Of a DNA stretch of 47,883 nucleotides, positions 39,114 to 46,449 are shown piece after piece. The stretch spans positions 1 to 47,883 of the forward strand of contig URIA01000011.1 in assembly GCA_900547765.1 (NCBI GenBank). The letters are read 5' to 3'. A program made the position numbers and the translations under genes. The stretch is from an uncultured Collinsella sp. (GTDB lineage Bacteria; Actinomycetota; Coriobacteriia; Coriobacteriales; Coriobacteriaceae). The stretch's first letter is position 1. Every line of letters starts with the position of its first letter. Below the pieces are notes generated by a model. It had not been told where the DNA came from. It made no database searches and saw only the letters and a list, made by a program, of their open reading frames with translations.

Positions 39114-39494
39114 GACGTTGGGGTGCTATGCGGTTTTCAATGAGCCCGTGAGGCAGTTGCTGCAGGGGCGGGATGGAACGGCCCATGCAAGGCGGAAGGC
39201 ATCGTGCTCAAAATCGAGACAGCAATGCCCTGGGTGCCTCACATGTGGCAGTTACCTCATTAAGTTGTCATTGCGTTTGGGGTTGTACTTTGCCGATCTT
39301 CCTTCTCTTACACGCTGAAAACTGAAACTTCATATGCTCGATCTACTTAAAACCGCAACGGCGGTCTTTTATCAACTTATATGTCGGAACGTGTCTTTGC
39401 AAGTACTTTTTTGCGTTTGTTTCAAATGGGGTGGTTTTGCAACCGTCACGCGCCACGCTATGCGAACGTGCCCCGGCTCGGATAAGATGGTGCG

Positions 39495-39526
39495 ATCGAG
39501 TTCTACCGCGCTCACTGCAAGTAGTC
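39495..39526 (+). repeat. Displaced copy of the pgi 3' end, right attachment-like repeat
   Basis: Matches 35991-36022 at 29 of 32 positions. In frame it encodes IEFYRAHCK and a stop, the last residues of Pgi with one change, but no gene leads into it. Bases to its left share nothing with pgi, so homology begins sharply at ATCGAG. Confidence 0.85.
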
Positions 39527-39555
39527 TTTGTTGCTGAGATAGGTCACGGCCGAAA

Positions 39556-39590
39556 GGGGCCCGTATCCCAACAGATACGGGCCCCTTGCT
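39556..39590 (+). terminator. Second pgi-type terminator
   Basis: A perfect 12-bp stem, GGGGCCCGTATC/GATACGGGCCCC, then TTGCTATTT. It terminates no gene visible in front of it; it looks like the original pgi terminator. From here to deoC (39805) I see only a probable leader region. Confidence 0.85.
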
Positions 39591-39804
39591 ATTTAAATGG
39601 GCATGAGGGTGTATTGAGGGGGGATGTCTTGCTGTCGGCATCCGCGTGCGGTGCCATTCGCTGTCCGTAAATTATACGTTTACGGCTAATTTCATACCAC
39701 TTGTCGGAATGCGGACGCTGTCCTTGCATGCCGGGCGTACATTGAACGTGGTTTTTCGCGTGAAGCCACGAATCGGTTGCCAGCCCTGAACAAGGAGGCC
39801 CAGC

Positions 39805-40479
39805 ATGACGCTTGCCAAACCCATCAATAAATACATCGACTATATCGATGCCCCCGAGGACACGTTTGAGCAGTATGTCGAGAAGGCGTTAAAGTACAAC
39901 TTTCGCTGCGTATTTGCGAACCTGCAGGAGTACGAGACGGGCCGCGCCATGCTCGAGGGCTCTGACATCATCCTTGCCGGCGCTATCGACTTTCCCCAGG
40001 GCACTATGACGCTTGAGGAGAAGCTTGCGAGGTTTGAGGAATACGCTGCGTGTGGCTTTACCGAGATTGACTACGTTTTGAATCAGGGGTCGATCGAGAA
40101 CCGCGATTTTGATGCCATCGAGCGCGAGATGACTACCATTGCTGATTTTTGTCGCGCGCATGGCATCACTGACAAGGTAATCGTCGAGATGTGCAAGCTG
40201 GACGGCGACGACGCCGCCAAGCGCCGTGTATGCGAGATCGCGCTGGAGGCCAAGCCGGGATTCCTTAAGACATCGACCGGCAGAAGCTTTGGCGGTGCTA
40301 AGCTCGAGGACGTGCGGCTGATGCACGAGGTGCTCGGCGATGCCGTGGCAATCAAGGCGGCGGGCGGTATCCATAATTACGAAGAGGCTTGCGCATTCAT
40401 CGAGGCCGGCGCCAGCGCGTTAGGTGCATCGGCGGGCATCGCGATCGTCGAGGGCGCACCGACGGATGAGCGTCGCTAG
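39805..40479 (+). CDS. deoC: Deoxyribose-phosphate aldolase
   Basis: Cleaves 2-deoxyribose-5-phosphate to glyceraldehyde-3-phosphate and acetaldehyde, in nucleoside salvage. 224 residues, a class I aldolase of normal length. The Schiff-base lysine lies in KPGFLKTSTGRSFGGA; the second lysine lies in AIKAAGGIHNYEEA; FTEIDYVLNQG holds the third conserved region (usually EIDMVINIG). AAGGAGG stands six bases before the ATG. Apparently a single-gene unit. Confidence 0.94.
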   Translation: MTLAKPINKYIDYIDAPEDTFEQYVEKALKYNFRCVFANLQEYETGRAMLEGSDIILAGAIDFPQGTMTLEEKLARFEEYAACGFTEIDYVLNQGSIENRDFDAIEREMTTIADFCRAHGITDKVIVEMCKLDGDDAAKRRVCEIALEAKPGFLKTSTGRSFGGAKLEDVRLMHEVLGDAVAIKAAGGIHNYEEACAFIEAGASALGASAGIAIVEGAPTDERR

Positions 40480-40628
40480 CAGACGTATTTGACCTGAGCG
40501 ATAAAGCTTCACGACCACACGCCGTTCATGTTCGAGACAATATGACTTTTTGCCCGTTGTAAACGGAGTCGCGATGGGTGTTCTGTATGATGGCTCAGAC
40601 AAGGTTGTTCAATGACAGGGAGGCATAT

Positions 40629-41471
40629 ATGGCAATCAAAGCCATCGCGATGGATATCGACGGTACGCTCACCAACGATCAGAAAGTGATTAGCCCGCGT
40701 ACGCGCGAGAAGCTGCTCGCGGCGCAGGAGTCGGGCATTAAGCTCATCTTGGCTTCGGGCCGTCCCGCATGGGGGTTGCACGCCTTGGCGCAGGAGCTCG
40801 ACCTTCAAAACCATGACGGTCTGCTAGTTGCCTTTAATGGCGCGCACGTGGTCGACGCTCAGACCGATGAGGTCCTTTTTGACCAGGCCATGCCGGCTGA
40901 CGAACTGCACCGTCTGATTGATCATCTGCAAAACTATGACGTGATCCCTATGATTTCGCTCGGTCGCGATTTGCACGTCGAGGACTCGTACCGCTGCATG
41001 ATTACGCTGCCGGACGGTTCGCAGAAAAACATCGTCAAATACGAGCGCGATGCGTGCGATCTTAAGATTCGCGAGGTCGAGAGCTTGCATGAGGTCGTGG
41101 ACACTTATCCCGTGGACAAGCTGCTGACGGCGGGTGATCCGACCTACCTGCAGGCGCATTACGAGGAGATGTATGCGCCCTTTACCCAGACGCTTTCGGG
41201 CATGTTTACGGCCGACTGGTACTTTGAGTACACGGCGCCCGGTATCGACAAAGCCCGTGCGCTCGAGGGTGCCCTGCCCAAGCTCGGTATCGATGCCAGC
41301 GAGGTCGTCTCGTTTGGCGACGGCCAGAACGACAAGTCCATGATTGAGTGGGCCGGCACCGGTGTTGCCATGGGCAACGCCGTCGATGAGGTTAAGGCTG
41401 TAGCCCAGATGGTGACCGCCGATAACAACGAAGATGGCATTGCGGTGGCGCTGGATAAGCTGCTGGGTTAG
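40629..41471 (+). CDS. Cof-type HAD phosphatase
   Basis: 280 residues of HAD subclass IIB, in the YidA branch judging by overall layout. Motif I MDIDGTLTND, motif II LASGRPAWGL, motif III lysine in GIDKARALEG, and motif IV VVSFGDGQNDKSMIEWAG. YidA-like enzymes dephosphorylate sugar phosphates, but range is broad. GGGAGG lies five bases before ATG 40629; the longer frame has no such site. A terminator follows. Confidence 0.9.
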   Translation: MAIKAIAMDIDGTLTNDQKVISPRTREKLLAAQESGIKLILASGRPAWGLHALAQELDLQNHDGLLVAFNGAHVVDAQTDEVLFDQAMPADELHRLIDHLQNYDVIPMISLGRDLHVEDSYRCMITLPDGSQKNIVKYERDACDLKIREVESLHEVVDTYPVDKLLTAGDPTYLQAHYEEMYAPFTQTLSGMFTADWYFEYTAPGIDKARALEGALPKLGIDASEVVSFGDGQNDKSMIEWAGTGVAMGNAVDEVKAVAQMVTADNNEDGIAVALDKLLG

Positions 41472-41493
41472 AATCGCCGATAATGCATGGTTT

Positions 41494-41519
41494 GGGCGCC
41501 TGCTTGCAGGCGCCCTTTT
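41494..41519 (+). terminator. Terminator between the two HAD genes
   Basis: A perfect 10-bp stem, GGGCGCCTGC/GCAGGCGCCC, with a 2-base loop as drawn, then TTTTGTT. Confidence 0.85.
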
Positions 41520-41534
41520 GTTAGGGAGGGTGCC

Positions 41535-42194
41535 GTGTCCGCATTTCCGTTCGACGCCGTTATCTTTGACATGGACGGCGTCATTGTCGATACCGAGTAT
41601 TACTACCTGGGCGAGACTGCCGCGTTTGCCAAGGAGCTTGGGCTTAATCTGACTCAAGAGGAGTTGAATGGGCAGGTCGGTACCTCGCATCAGTTCTTCC
41701 TGCATATGCTGGTCGATTGGTTTGAGCGCGCCGGTAAGGGGCACTTCACTGGCGAGGAAGCGTTGGCCCGTTGGGACGAGTGGGCGCATGAGCGTCCGCG
41801 CGACTATCAGGCTTTGATTAACCCAGGCGCCGTGGATACGATTCGAGAGCTGCCGCGCCGTGGCGTTCGCGTGGCGCTTGCCAGCTCGTCTCCCATGGTT
41901 AGCATCGAGGAAGTGCTCAACGCATGCGGGCTGTCGGATGCCTTTGAGTATGTGGTGAGCGGCGAGCAGTTTAAGGAGAGTAAACCCGAGCCCGACATCT
42001 ACCTGCATGCGCTAGACCTGCTGGGGCTGCCCGCGAATCGCTGCTGCTGCGTTGAGGATTCCGTTCCGGGCATTACCGCGGGTAAGCGAGCCGGCCTGAC
42101 GGTTATTGCCAAGCGCGAGGAGCGCTTTGGCTTTAGCCAGGATGCCGCGGACAAGATTATCGACCAGCTGCCGGAGCTGCTGGAACTCGCGTAG
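41535..42194 (+). CDS. HAD hydrolase, beta-phosphoglucomutase-like
   Basis: 219 residues, GTG start with GGGAGGG five bases upstream. Motif I FDMDGVIVDTEYYY, motif II ALASSSPMVSIEEVL, motif III lysine in GEQFKESKPEPDIY, and motif IV CCCVEDSVPGITAGKRAG: HAD subclass IA with helical cap, near beta-phosphoglucomutase and other sugar-phosphate phosphatases. The triple cysteine in motif IV is unusual but outside the catalytic Glu-Asp. Located before an FrlD-like kinase gene, which may hint at sugar phosphate metabolism. Confidence 0.9.
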   Translation: MSAFPFDAVIFDMDGVIVDTEYYYLGETAAFAKELGLNLTQEELNGQVGTSHQFFLHMLVDWFERAGKGHFTGEEALARWDEWAHERPRDYQALINPGAVDTIRELPRRGVRVALASSSPMVSIEEVLNACGLSDAFEYVVSGEQFKESKPEPDIYLHALDLLGLPANRCCCVEDSVPGITAGKRAGLTVIAKREERFGFSQDAADKIIDQLPELLELA

Positions 42195-42254
42195 ATTCTG
42201 GGCGGTACTGCTGTCACAACAGTGGTTCCGTTGGCATAAGAGAGAGGCGGCGTC

Positions 42255-43118
42255 ATGGCATTTAACGTGAGCGCACTGGGGTTTGGCGACAACGTCGTCG
42301 ACTGCTACGAGCATATCCACACAATGTATCCGGGTGGCAATGCGGTGAACTTTGCCGTGTATGCCAAGAAGTGCGGCGCCGCGCGCTCCGCGTATATGGG
42401 CATCTTTGGTAATGACGCTGCTGCTGAGCATGTGATTGCGAGTCTTGAGGATGAGGACGTTGAGCTTGCCAAGTGCAAGCAGCTCATCGGCGAGAACGGT
42501 GCGGCACGCGTGACCGTCGTTAACGGCGACCGTGTTTTCCTTGGCTCCAATGAGGGCGGCATCCGTGGTGATGCGCGCTATGTGCTCGATCGCTTTGACC
42601 TTGCGTACGTGAAGCAGTTCGACGTAGTCCACTCGGGCAACTATTGCTTTACCGAGCGTGAACTTCCCAAGTTGAAGGCCGCGGGCATCACGGTTTCGTT
42701 TGACTTCTCGGACGATTCGACCGACGAGTACTACGAGCAGATTGCTCCCTACGTTGACTTCGCGTTCTTTAGCGCGGCAGACGCCGCGAGTGAGGATGAG
42801 ATTCGCGAGCGTCTGGCATGGGTGAGGAGCCTAGGTCCGCGTTTCGTATCGGCAACGGCTGGCGCTGAGGGCTGCATTGCCTATGATGGCGATCGTTATT
42901 ACCGCCAACTGGCTAAGCCGGTAACGGATATGAAGGACACCATGGGTGCGGGCGACTCATTCCTGACTTCGTTCCTGATGTGTTATCTCGATTCCGTCAA
43001 GCGTGGCGAGGATGGTGCCGAGGCCATCGAGCGTGCACTCGACTTTGCGGCGGGGTTTGCTTCGACCGTATGCGGCATGGAAGGCTCCTGGGGCCATGGA
43101 GTGCCGATTTCCGAATAG
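42255..43118 (+). CDS. PfkB-family carbohydrate kinase (FrlD-like)
   Basis: 287 residues. The N-terminal GFGDNVVDCYEHIHTMYPGG NAVNFAVYA block resembles fructoselysine 6-kinase (FrlD) most. The C-terminal PfkB signature is DTMGAGDSFLTSFL with the catalytic Asp. No fructoselysine deglycase or transporter genes lie nearby, so the substrate is open. GAGGCGG precedes the ATG. A strong hairpin follows. Confidence 0.88.
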   Translation: MAFNVSALGFGDNVVDCYEHIHTMYPGGNAVNFAVYAKKCGAARSAYMGIFGNDAAAEHVIASLEDEDVELAKCKQLIGENGAARVTVVNGDRVFLGSNEGGIRGDARYVLDRFDLAYVKQFDVVHSGNYCFTERELPKLKAAGITVSFDFSDDSTDEYYEQIAPYVDFAFFSAADAASEDEIRERLAWVRSLGPRFVSATAGAEGCIAYDGDRYYRQLAKPVTDMKDTMGAGDSFLTSFLMCYLDSVKRGEDGAEAIERALDFAAGFASTVCGMEGSWGHGVPISE

Positions 43119-43124
43119 GTGAGC

Positions 43125-43159
43125 AGTCCCGGGGAGTCGAATTGTCGCCCCCCGGGACT
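43125..43159 (+). terminator. Terminator after the sugar kinase gene
   Basis: A perfect 10-bp stem, AGTCCCGGGG (43125-43134) / CCCCGGGACT (43150-43159). No T-tract, so termination may be partial. Confidence 0.6.
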
Positions 43160-43171
43160 CCATGGACAAAT

Positions 43172-43381
43172 AATGCTAAATATGAGTACTGTCACTAATT
43201 TAGTAACAGCGAAATTAAGCTATTGAGGGCCTAGTTGGGTGTCTGCGAGTGATTAAAACCTGCTAAAAATGACTTTAACCACCTTAAAGTGCCTTGATAA
43301 TGGATAGCTGTACATTATCAAGGCACTATTTTGCCGTAAAATAATGTGACTGGATTTGCAACAGTACTCATATTTGGCATT
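43172..43381. mobile_element. AT-rich MITE-like element
   Basis: 210 bases bounded by 21-base inverted repeats (43172-43192 and 43361-43381; core AAATATGAGTACTGT) that match at 20 of 21 positions and stay similar for ~15 more bases inward. The centre holds a perfect 14-bp palindrome, GTGCCTTGATAATG/CATTATCAAGGCAC (about 43291-43326). Base composition is far richer in A+T than the genes around it. It encodes nothing. Size, inverted ends and composition suit a miniature inverted-repeat element. No clear target duplication was found. Confidence 0.65.
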
Positions 43382-43396
43382 TTTTGCCCACCGGGG

Positions 43397-44179
43397 CTAG
43401 CGAAGGTCAAAAACAGAGTGCGCATTTGCTAAAACTGCCGACTCGATGCACTCTGCGTCGCGGTTTTTGAGTGAGACGATGCGTTCTGAGGTCCATGTGA
43501 GCGATCTGATAAGCGACTGTGCGCTTGTTTCGGTGTTTGCCTCCGCCGGCGCATCGGTCTCGAGCAGTAAACGATCGAGTGGGATCTGTCGGGCGTATTC
43601 GCGACCGCGCTTGGTGGCGAGCATCCGCTCGTTCACGGAAAAATAACAGCCCGCATTACGCGCGCGGACGAGTTCGTCCGAAGTACCGCTAAACCAGTGG
43701 AAGATGATAGCGGGGGAGTCGGGGTTTGGGATGAGTAGTCCATGCGATTCGAGGACGTCCAGTACGGCTCCTGCCGAACGAACGTCGTGAATTGATATCA
43801 CACGCCCGGTAAGAGGATGTTGCGCGAGAGCCTCGCAGAGCCGGTCAAGTGCCTGTGTTTGCAGCGGCTCGCTTCCGGCAAAGCGCGCAGAAAAGTCGAG
43901 TCCCACCTCGCCGATGTAGCGCTCTTGGGCTGCAACTTCGCAAAGCAGATTGATTTCGGCAGGACCGCAGCGACCGTCGGCAAGCCACCAGGGGTGAAGC
44001 CCAATGCCGGCGATGATGCTTGGTTGGCGATGGGCGCGCTCGTTTGCGGCCGAAAAGTCACGTGGATCGACGCCGCAATCAAATAGGCCCAAGCCCAGTG
44101 CCGTCGCCTCATCGGCAACGGCGTCCGGGTGAGCCATCAAATCAAGATGGCAGTGTGCATCAAATAACCGGGGCTCCAT
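43397..44179 (-). CDS. TatD-family metal-dependent hydrolase
   Basis: 260 residues with all metal ligands of TatD-type DNases: HxH in FDAHCHLDL, Glu in IGEVGLDFS, His in ISIHDVRSAG, His in IIFHWFSG and Asp in LLLETDAPAE. These enzymes degrade DNA 3' ends or act in RNA or peptide quality control; the exact substrate is unclear. It follows the tcdA-like gene by 14 bases in the same direction. Confidence 0.9.
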   Translation of the reverse strand: MEPRLFDAHCHLDLMAHPDAVADEATALGLGLFDCGVDPRDFSAANERAHRQPSIIAGIGLHPWWLADGRCGPAEINLLCEVAAQERYIGEVGLDFSARFAGSEPLQTQALDRLCEALAQHPLTGRVISIHDVRSAGAVLDVLESHGLLIPNPDSPAIIFHWFSGTSDELVRARNAGCYFSVNERMLATKRGREYARQIPLDRLLLETDAPAEANTETSAQSLIRSLTWTSERIVSLKNRDAECIESAVLANAHSVFDLR

Positions 44180-44193
44180 CTCGGCGCACTCCG

Positions 44194-44988
44194 CTAGTCC
44201 AGGCGTTGGCCGTCGGCGCGCACACGCTCGGTGCCGCGTCCACTGATCTGGCGGATAACCTCGCCGGCAATCATCTGACCCATGATGGGCGGCATAAAAC
44301 TAGCGGTACCCAACTCGGTACGCTCGTGGATGTTGGACGGGTCGCGGGGTTGGGTCTTAACCGATTCCTCGCAGCTAAACAGCACGTGCAGACTCTTGAT
44401 TCCGCGCTTCTTACATTCTTTGCGCATGATGCGGCTCATGGGGTCACGTACCGTATCGAAAATGTCGGCAAAGCGGAGGCACTCGGGATGGAGCTTGTTG
44501 GCCCCGCCCATGGAGCTAACCAAACGAATGTCGTGGTCCTGAGCATATTTGGCAATGGTGAGCTTGGCCGAGATGGTGTCGATGGCGTCGACGACGTAGT
44601 CGAGCTTGCCGTCCGTCTGCTCCAAAACGCTCGCGAAGAACTCGTCGATGTTGTCGCTCAGCAGGTATTCGGTGCGTTTGATAACGGTGGCGGTGGGATT
44701 GATGTCGTGGATCATGGCTTCCATAACATCGACCTTGCGCTTGCCGATGGTGCTGTGAAAGGCGATAGCCTGGCGATTGATATTGCTGGGCGCGACGATG
44801 TCCTTGTCCAGAATGACGAAATGACCAATGCCGCCGCGGGCGAGTGCCTCGCAGCAGTTGGAGCCCACGCCTCCGCAGCCGAGCACCAACACCGTAGCAT
44901 CGGCGAGCTTATCGAGTGCCTCGCGGCCCATGATGATCTCGAGCTTGGTGTCGCGTGTCTCGACGAGAGCGGCAGCGGTTTCGGTCAT
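44194..44988 (-). CDS. tcdA: tRNA threonylcarbamoyladenosine dehydratase (ThiF/E1-like)
   Basis: 264 residues. The E1-like ATP-binding site is visible: VLVLGCGGVGSNCCEALARGG, then the Arg of SNINRQAIAFHSTIG and the Lys of GKRKVDVM, and VVDAIDTISAKLTI. This pattern fits TcdA (CsdL), which cyclises t6A to ct6A in tRNAs that read ANN codons. It lacks the CxxC zinc pairs of ThiF. Of two ATG codons I use the second (44988), six bases from GGAGG. A TATAAT box lies at 45038-45033 on this strand. Confidence 0.9.
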   Translation of the reverse strand: MTETAAALVETRDTKLEIIMGREALDKLADATVLVLGCGGVGSNCCEALARGGIGHFVILDKDIVAPSNINRQAIAFHSTIGKRKVDVMEAMIHDINPTATVIKRTEYLLSDNIDEFFASVLEQTDGKLDYVVDAIDTISAKLTIAKYAQDHDIRLVSSMGGANKLHPECLRFADIFDTVRDPMSRIMRKECKKRGIKSLHVLFSCEESVKTQPRDPSNIHERTELGTASFMPPIMGQMIAGEVIRQISGRGTERVRADGQRLD

Positions 44989-45039
44989 AGACATCCTCCG
45001 ATGGGGAAGCGAATCGTGTTTTAGCTATCGCCATTATAG

Positions 45040-45208
45040 GTGTTATCGCGATTCCATTTGAGCCCTTGGGCTTGTTGAAATGGGATCGGGGTTCGCATAA
45101 GATTGAAGCAGATGGCACCCGTTGCAGCGGGTTGGCCAACTCCAAAACACGTTTGTAGCGTGAGAAGTGGCCGTCTTCGCATTACGCGGAGGCGGCTATT
45201 TTTTTTTG
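45040..45208 (+). ncRNA. Candidate small RNA ending in a strong terminator
   Basis: A hairpin GCCGTCTTCGC (45170-45180) / GCGGAGGCGGC (45186-45196) followed by TATTTTTTTT is a very strong plus-strand terminator, but no plus-strand gene ends before it. Upstream lie an 11-bp stem CGATTCCATTT/AAATGGGATCG with an inner AGCCC/GGGCT (about 45049-45090) and ACCCG/CGGGT. Together they suggest a structured transcript of ~150 bases. The 5' end given here is a guess; no good plus-strand promoter was seen. Confidence 0.45.
45170..45208 (+). terminator. Strong terminator without an upstream gene
   Basis: An 11-bp stem with two G-T pairs and a 5-base loop, then a run of at least nine T residues. Confidence 0.85.
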
Positions 45209-45217
45209 AGTACAAGA

Positions 45218-45255
45218 TTAGATAGTTAGACAAACATCTAAATATCGAGTATAGT
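45218..45255 (+). promoter_or_regulatory. Promoter and operator of the sdpR-sdpI-like operon
   Basis: TAGACA (45227-45232), 17-base spacer, TATAGT (45250-45255). The inverted repeat TTAGAT (45218-45223) / ATCTAA (45236-45241) surrounds the -35 element, fit for autorepression by the ArsR-type product. Confidence 0.65.
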
Positions 45256-45289
45256 GTGCGCGTTATGAGAGATGATGAGAGGAGGTCTT

Positions 45290-45568
45290 ATGCCGGGAGA
45301 GGGTTTTAAGGCGCTTGCCGATCCAACGCGACGGCGCATTTTGGAGTTGCTGCGCGAGGGCAATTGCACGGCGGGGGAGCTTGCCGAGCATTTCGATATC
45401 AGTAAGCCGTCGCTGAGCCATCACTTGGCGACGCTCAAAAACGCCGGGTTGGTGACCGACGAGCGCCATGGCCAAAACATCGTATACAGCTTAAACACCA
45501 CCGTCATGCAGGATTTGATTGGCTGGTTTATGGGCTTTACAAACACGGAAGGTGATAAGGATGAATAA
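45290..45568 (+). CDS. ArsR-family repressor, SdpR-like
   Basis: 92 residues; GGAGG lies five bases before ATG 45290. The whole protein is a winged helix: FKALADPTRRRILELLREG, CTAGELAEHFDISKPSLSHHL (recognition helix, seen as ELAEHFDISKPSLSHHL) and AGLVTDERHGQNIVYSLNT. It lacks the metal-binding Cys motif of ArsR/SmtB sensors. Together with the following SdpI-like gene it matches the Bacillus SdpR-SdpI pair, where the membrane protein sequesters the repressor. Stop and next start overlap (ATGAATAA). Confidence 0.9.
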   Translation: MPGEGFKALADPTRRRILELLREGNCTAGELAEHFDISKPSLSHHLATLKNAGLVTDERHGQNIVYSLNTTVMQDLIGWFMGFTNTEGDKDE

Positions 45569-46265
45569 CGAAAACAAGGGCATTCACCCCACGGGGGTAT
45601 CGTCGCGCGTGTGGATTGCGCTGGTCGCTCTGTGCGTCGCCAATGTCGTAGCGCATCTCATGGTGATGCCGAGCTTGCCTGCGCAGATTCCCACGCACTG
45701 GGGCGCGAACGGCGCCGTCGACGGTTGGGGTCCTAGCTGGATGGCCTCCGCGCTCGGCGTGCTGCCTCTGGCGCTTCTCGCAATGTTCTGCGTGGTGCCG
45801 CGCATCGACCCCAAAGGTGAGGCATATCGAACCTCGGGCAAGTTCTACCAGGGCTTCGTAATCGCCTTCACCTTGTTCATGTGCGCCATAAGCTGGCTGG
45901 GAGAGCTTACGGTCTGGGGCGTGGTGCCGGCGGTCGGTTCGGTTAACGTGCTGATTTCCGGTGTTGTCGGTTTGCTGTTCATCGGCGTAGGCAACTACTT
46001 GCCGCGTGTGAAGCAGAACTATACGCTCGGTATCAAGACACCCTGGGCGCTTGCCGATCCCGAGAACTGGCGCCGTACGCAGCGTTTTGGCGGCGCCTGC
46101 TTTATGGTGCTGGGTATTGGCCTGATTGTGATGGGCGTGGCAGGCAGCGTGCTTTCGAGTGAAGTCGTCGCCGCGGTGATTGCGGTTCTGGCGTTTGGTT
46201 CGGTTGGAGCCGTCTACCTCTACTCGTATCTGTTGTGGCGCAAATCGCAGCGAGCCGCTCGTTAA
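45561..46265 (+). CDS. SdpI-like membrane protein (DUF1648)
   Basis: 234 residues with about six membrane helices. The N-terminal helix and loop PAQIPTHWGANGAVDGWG form the DUF1648 signature. The C-terminal half, IGVGNYLPRVKQNYTLGIKT PWAL with WRRTQRFGG, is the SdpI block. In Bacillus subtilis SdpI gives immunity to the killing factor SdpC and controls SdpR. No SdpC-like toxin gene is in the window. So the pair may sense a foreign toxin or membrane stress. The start lies within the end of the repressor gene. Confidence 0.9.
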   Translation: MNNENKGIHPTGVSSRVWIALVALCVANVVAHLMVMPSLPAQIPTHWGANGAVDGWGPSWMASALGVLPLALLAMFCVVPRIDPKGEAYRTSGKFYQGFVIAFTLFMCAISWLGELTVWGVVPAVGSVNVLISGVVGLLFIGVGNYLPRVKQNYTLGIKTPWALADPENWRRTQRFGGACFMVLGIGLIVMGVAGSVLSSEVVAAVIAVLAFGSVGAVYLYSYLLWRKSQRAAR

Positions 46266-46331
46266 GGTTGCGGAAAACTAGCGTACGCAGTTCATAGTAT
46301 GTTCCGGGGGACTTTTCCCAGGTAGTATTAG

Positions 46332-46358
46332 GGGGTGTGGGCAACCATGCCCCTTTTT
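46332..46358 (+). terminator. Terminator after the SdpI-like gene
   Basis: GGGGTGTGG (46332-46340) pairs with CCATGCCCC (46345-46353), two G-T pairs, loop GCAA, then TTTTT. Confidence 0.8.
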
Positions 46359-46385
46359 CGTTACGTTTCAGAGCTGGTTCCCTCA

Positions 46386-46412
46386 TTTTGTTTCCATTAA
46401 AGCGAAACAAAA
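46386..46412. promoter_or_regulatory. Inverted repeat before ettA
   Basis: TTTTGTTTC (46386-46394) / GAAACAAAA (46404-46412), a perfect 9-base inverted repeat, 37 bases before the gene. It could be an operator or a leader hairpin. Confidence 0.35.
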
Positions 46413-46449
46413 AAAGGGAAACAGCAGGTAGAAAGGATAAAAAAGGCAA

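Larger units (their letters stand above)
35991..39511. mobile_element. Putative integrative element (or remnant) in the 3' end of pgi
   Basis: Bounded by direct repeats of the last ~10 pgi codons. Each copy is followed 30 bases later by a similar terminator starting GGGGCCCGTATC. Between them lie three minus-strand genes (VirD4-like, ClpP-like, unknown) and an upstream stretch of ~460 bases without recognisable genes, in part poorer in GC than its surroundings. Use of a gene's 3' end as target, with the end rebuilt by the element, is known from tyrosine-recombinase elements. No integrase, excisionase or relaxase was found, so it is either non-autonomous or decayed. Confidence 0.7.

Noticed and set aside
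39031..39186. 52-codon His-rich N-terminal extension of the element's first gene
   Set aside because: Crosses short direct repeats and has no good ribosome binding site; ATG 39030 has one.
39334..39537. 67-codon ORF near the right end of the element
   Set aside because: No ribosome binding site, no recognisable motif; it runs into the displaced pgi end in another frame.
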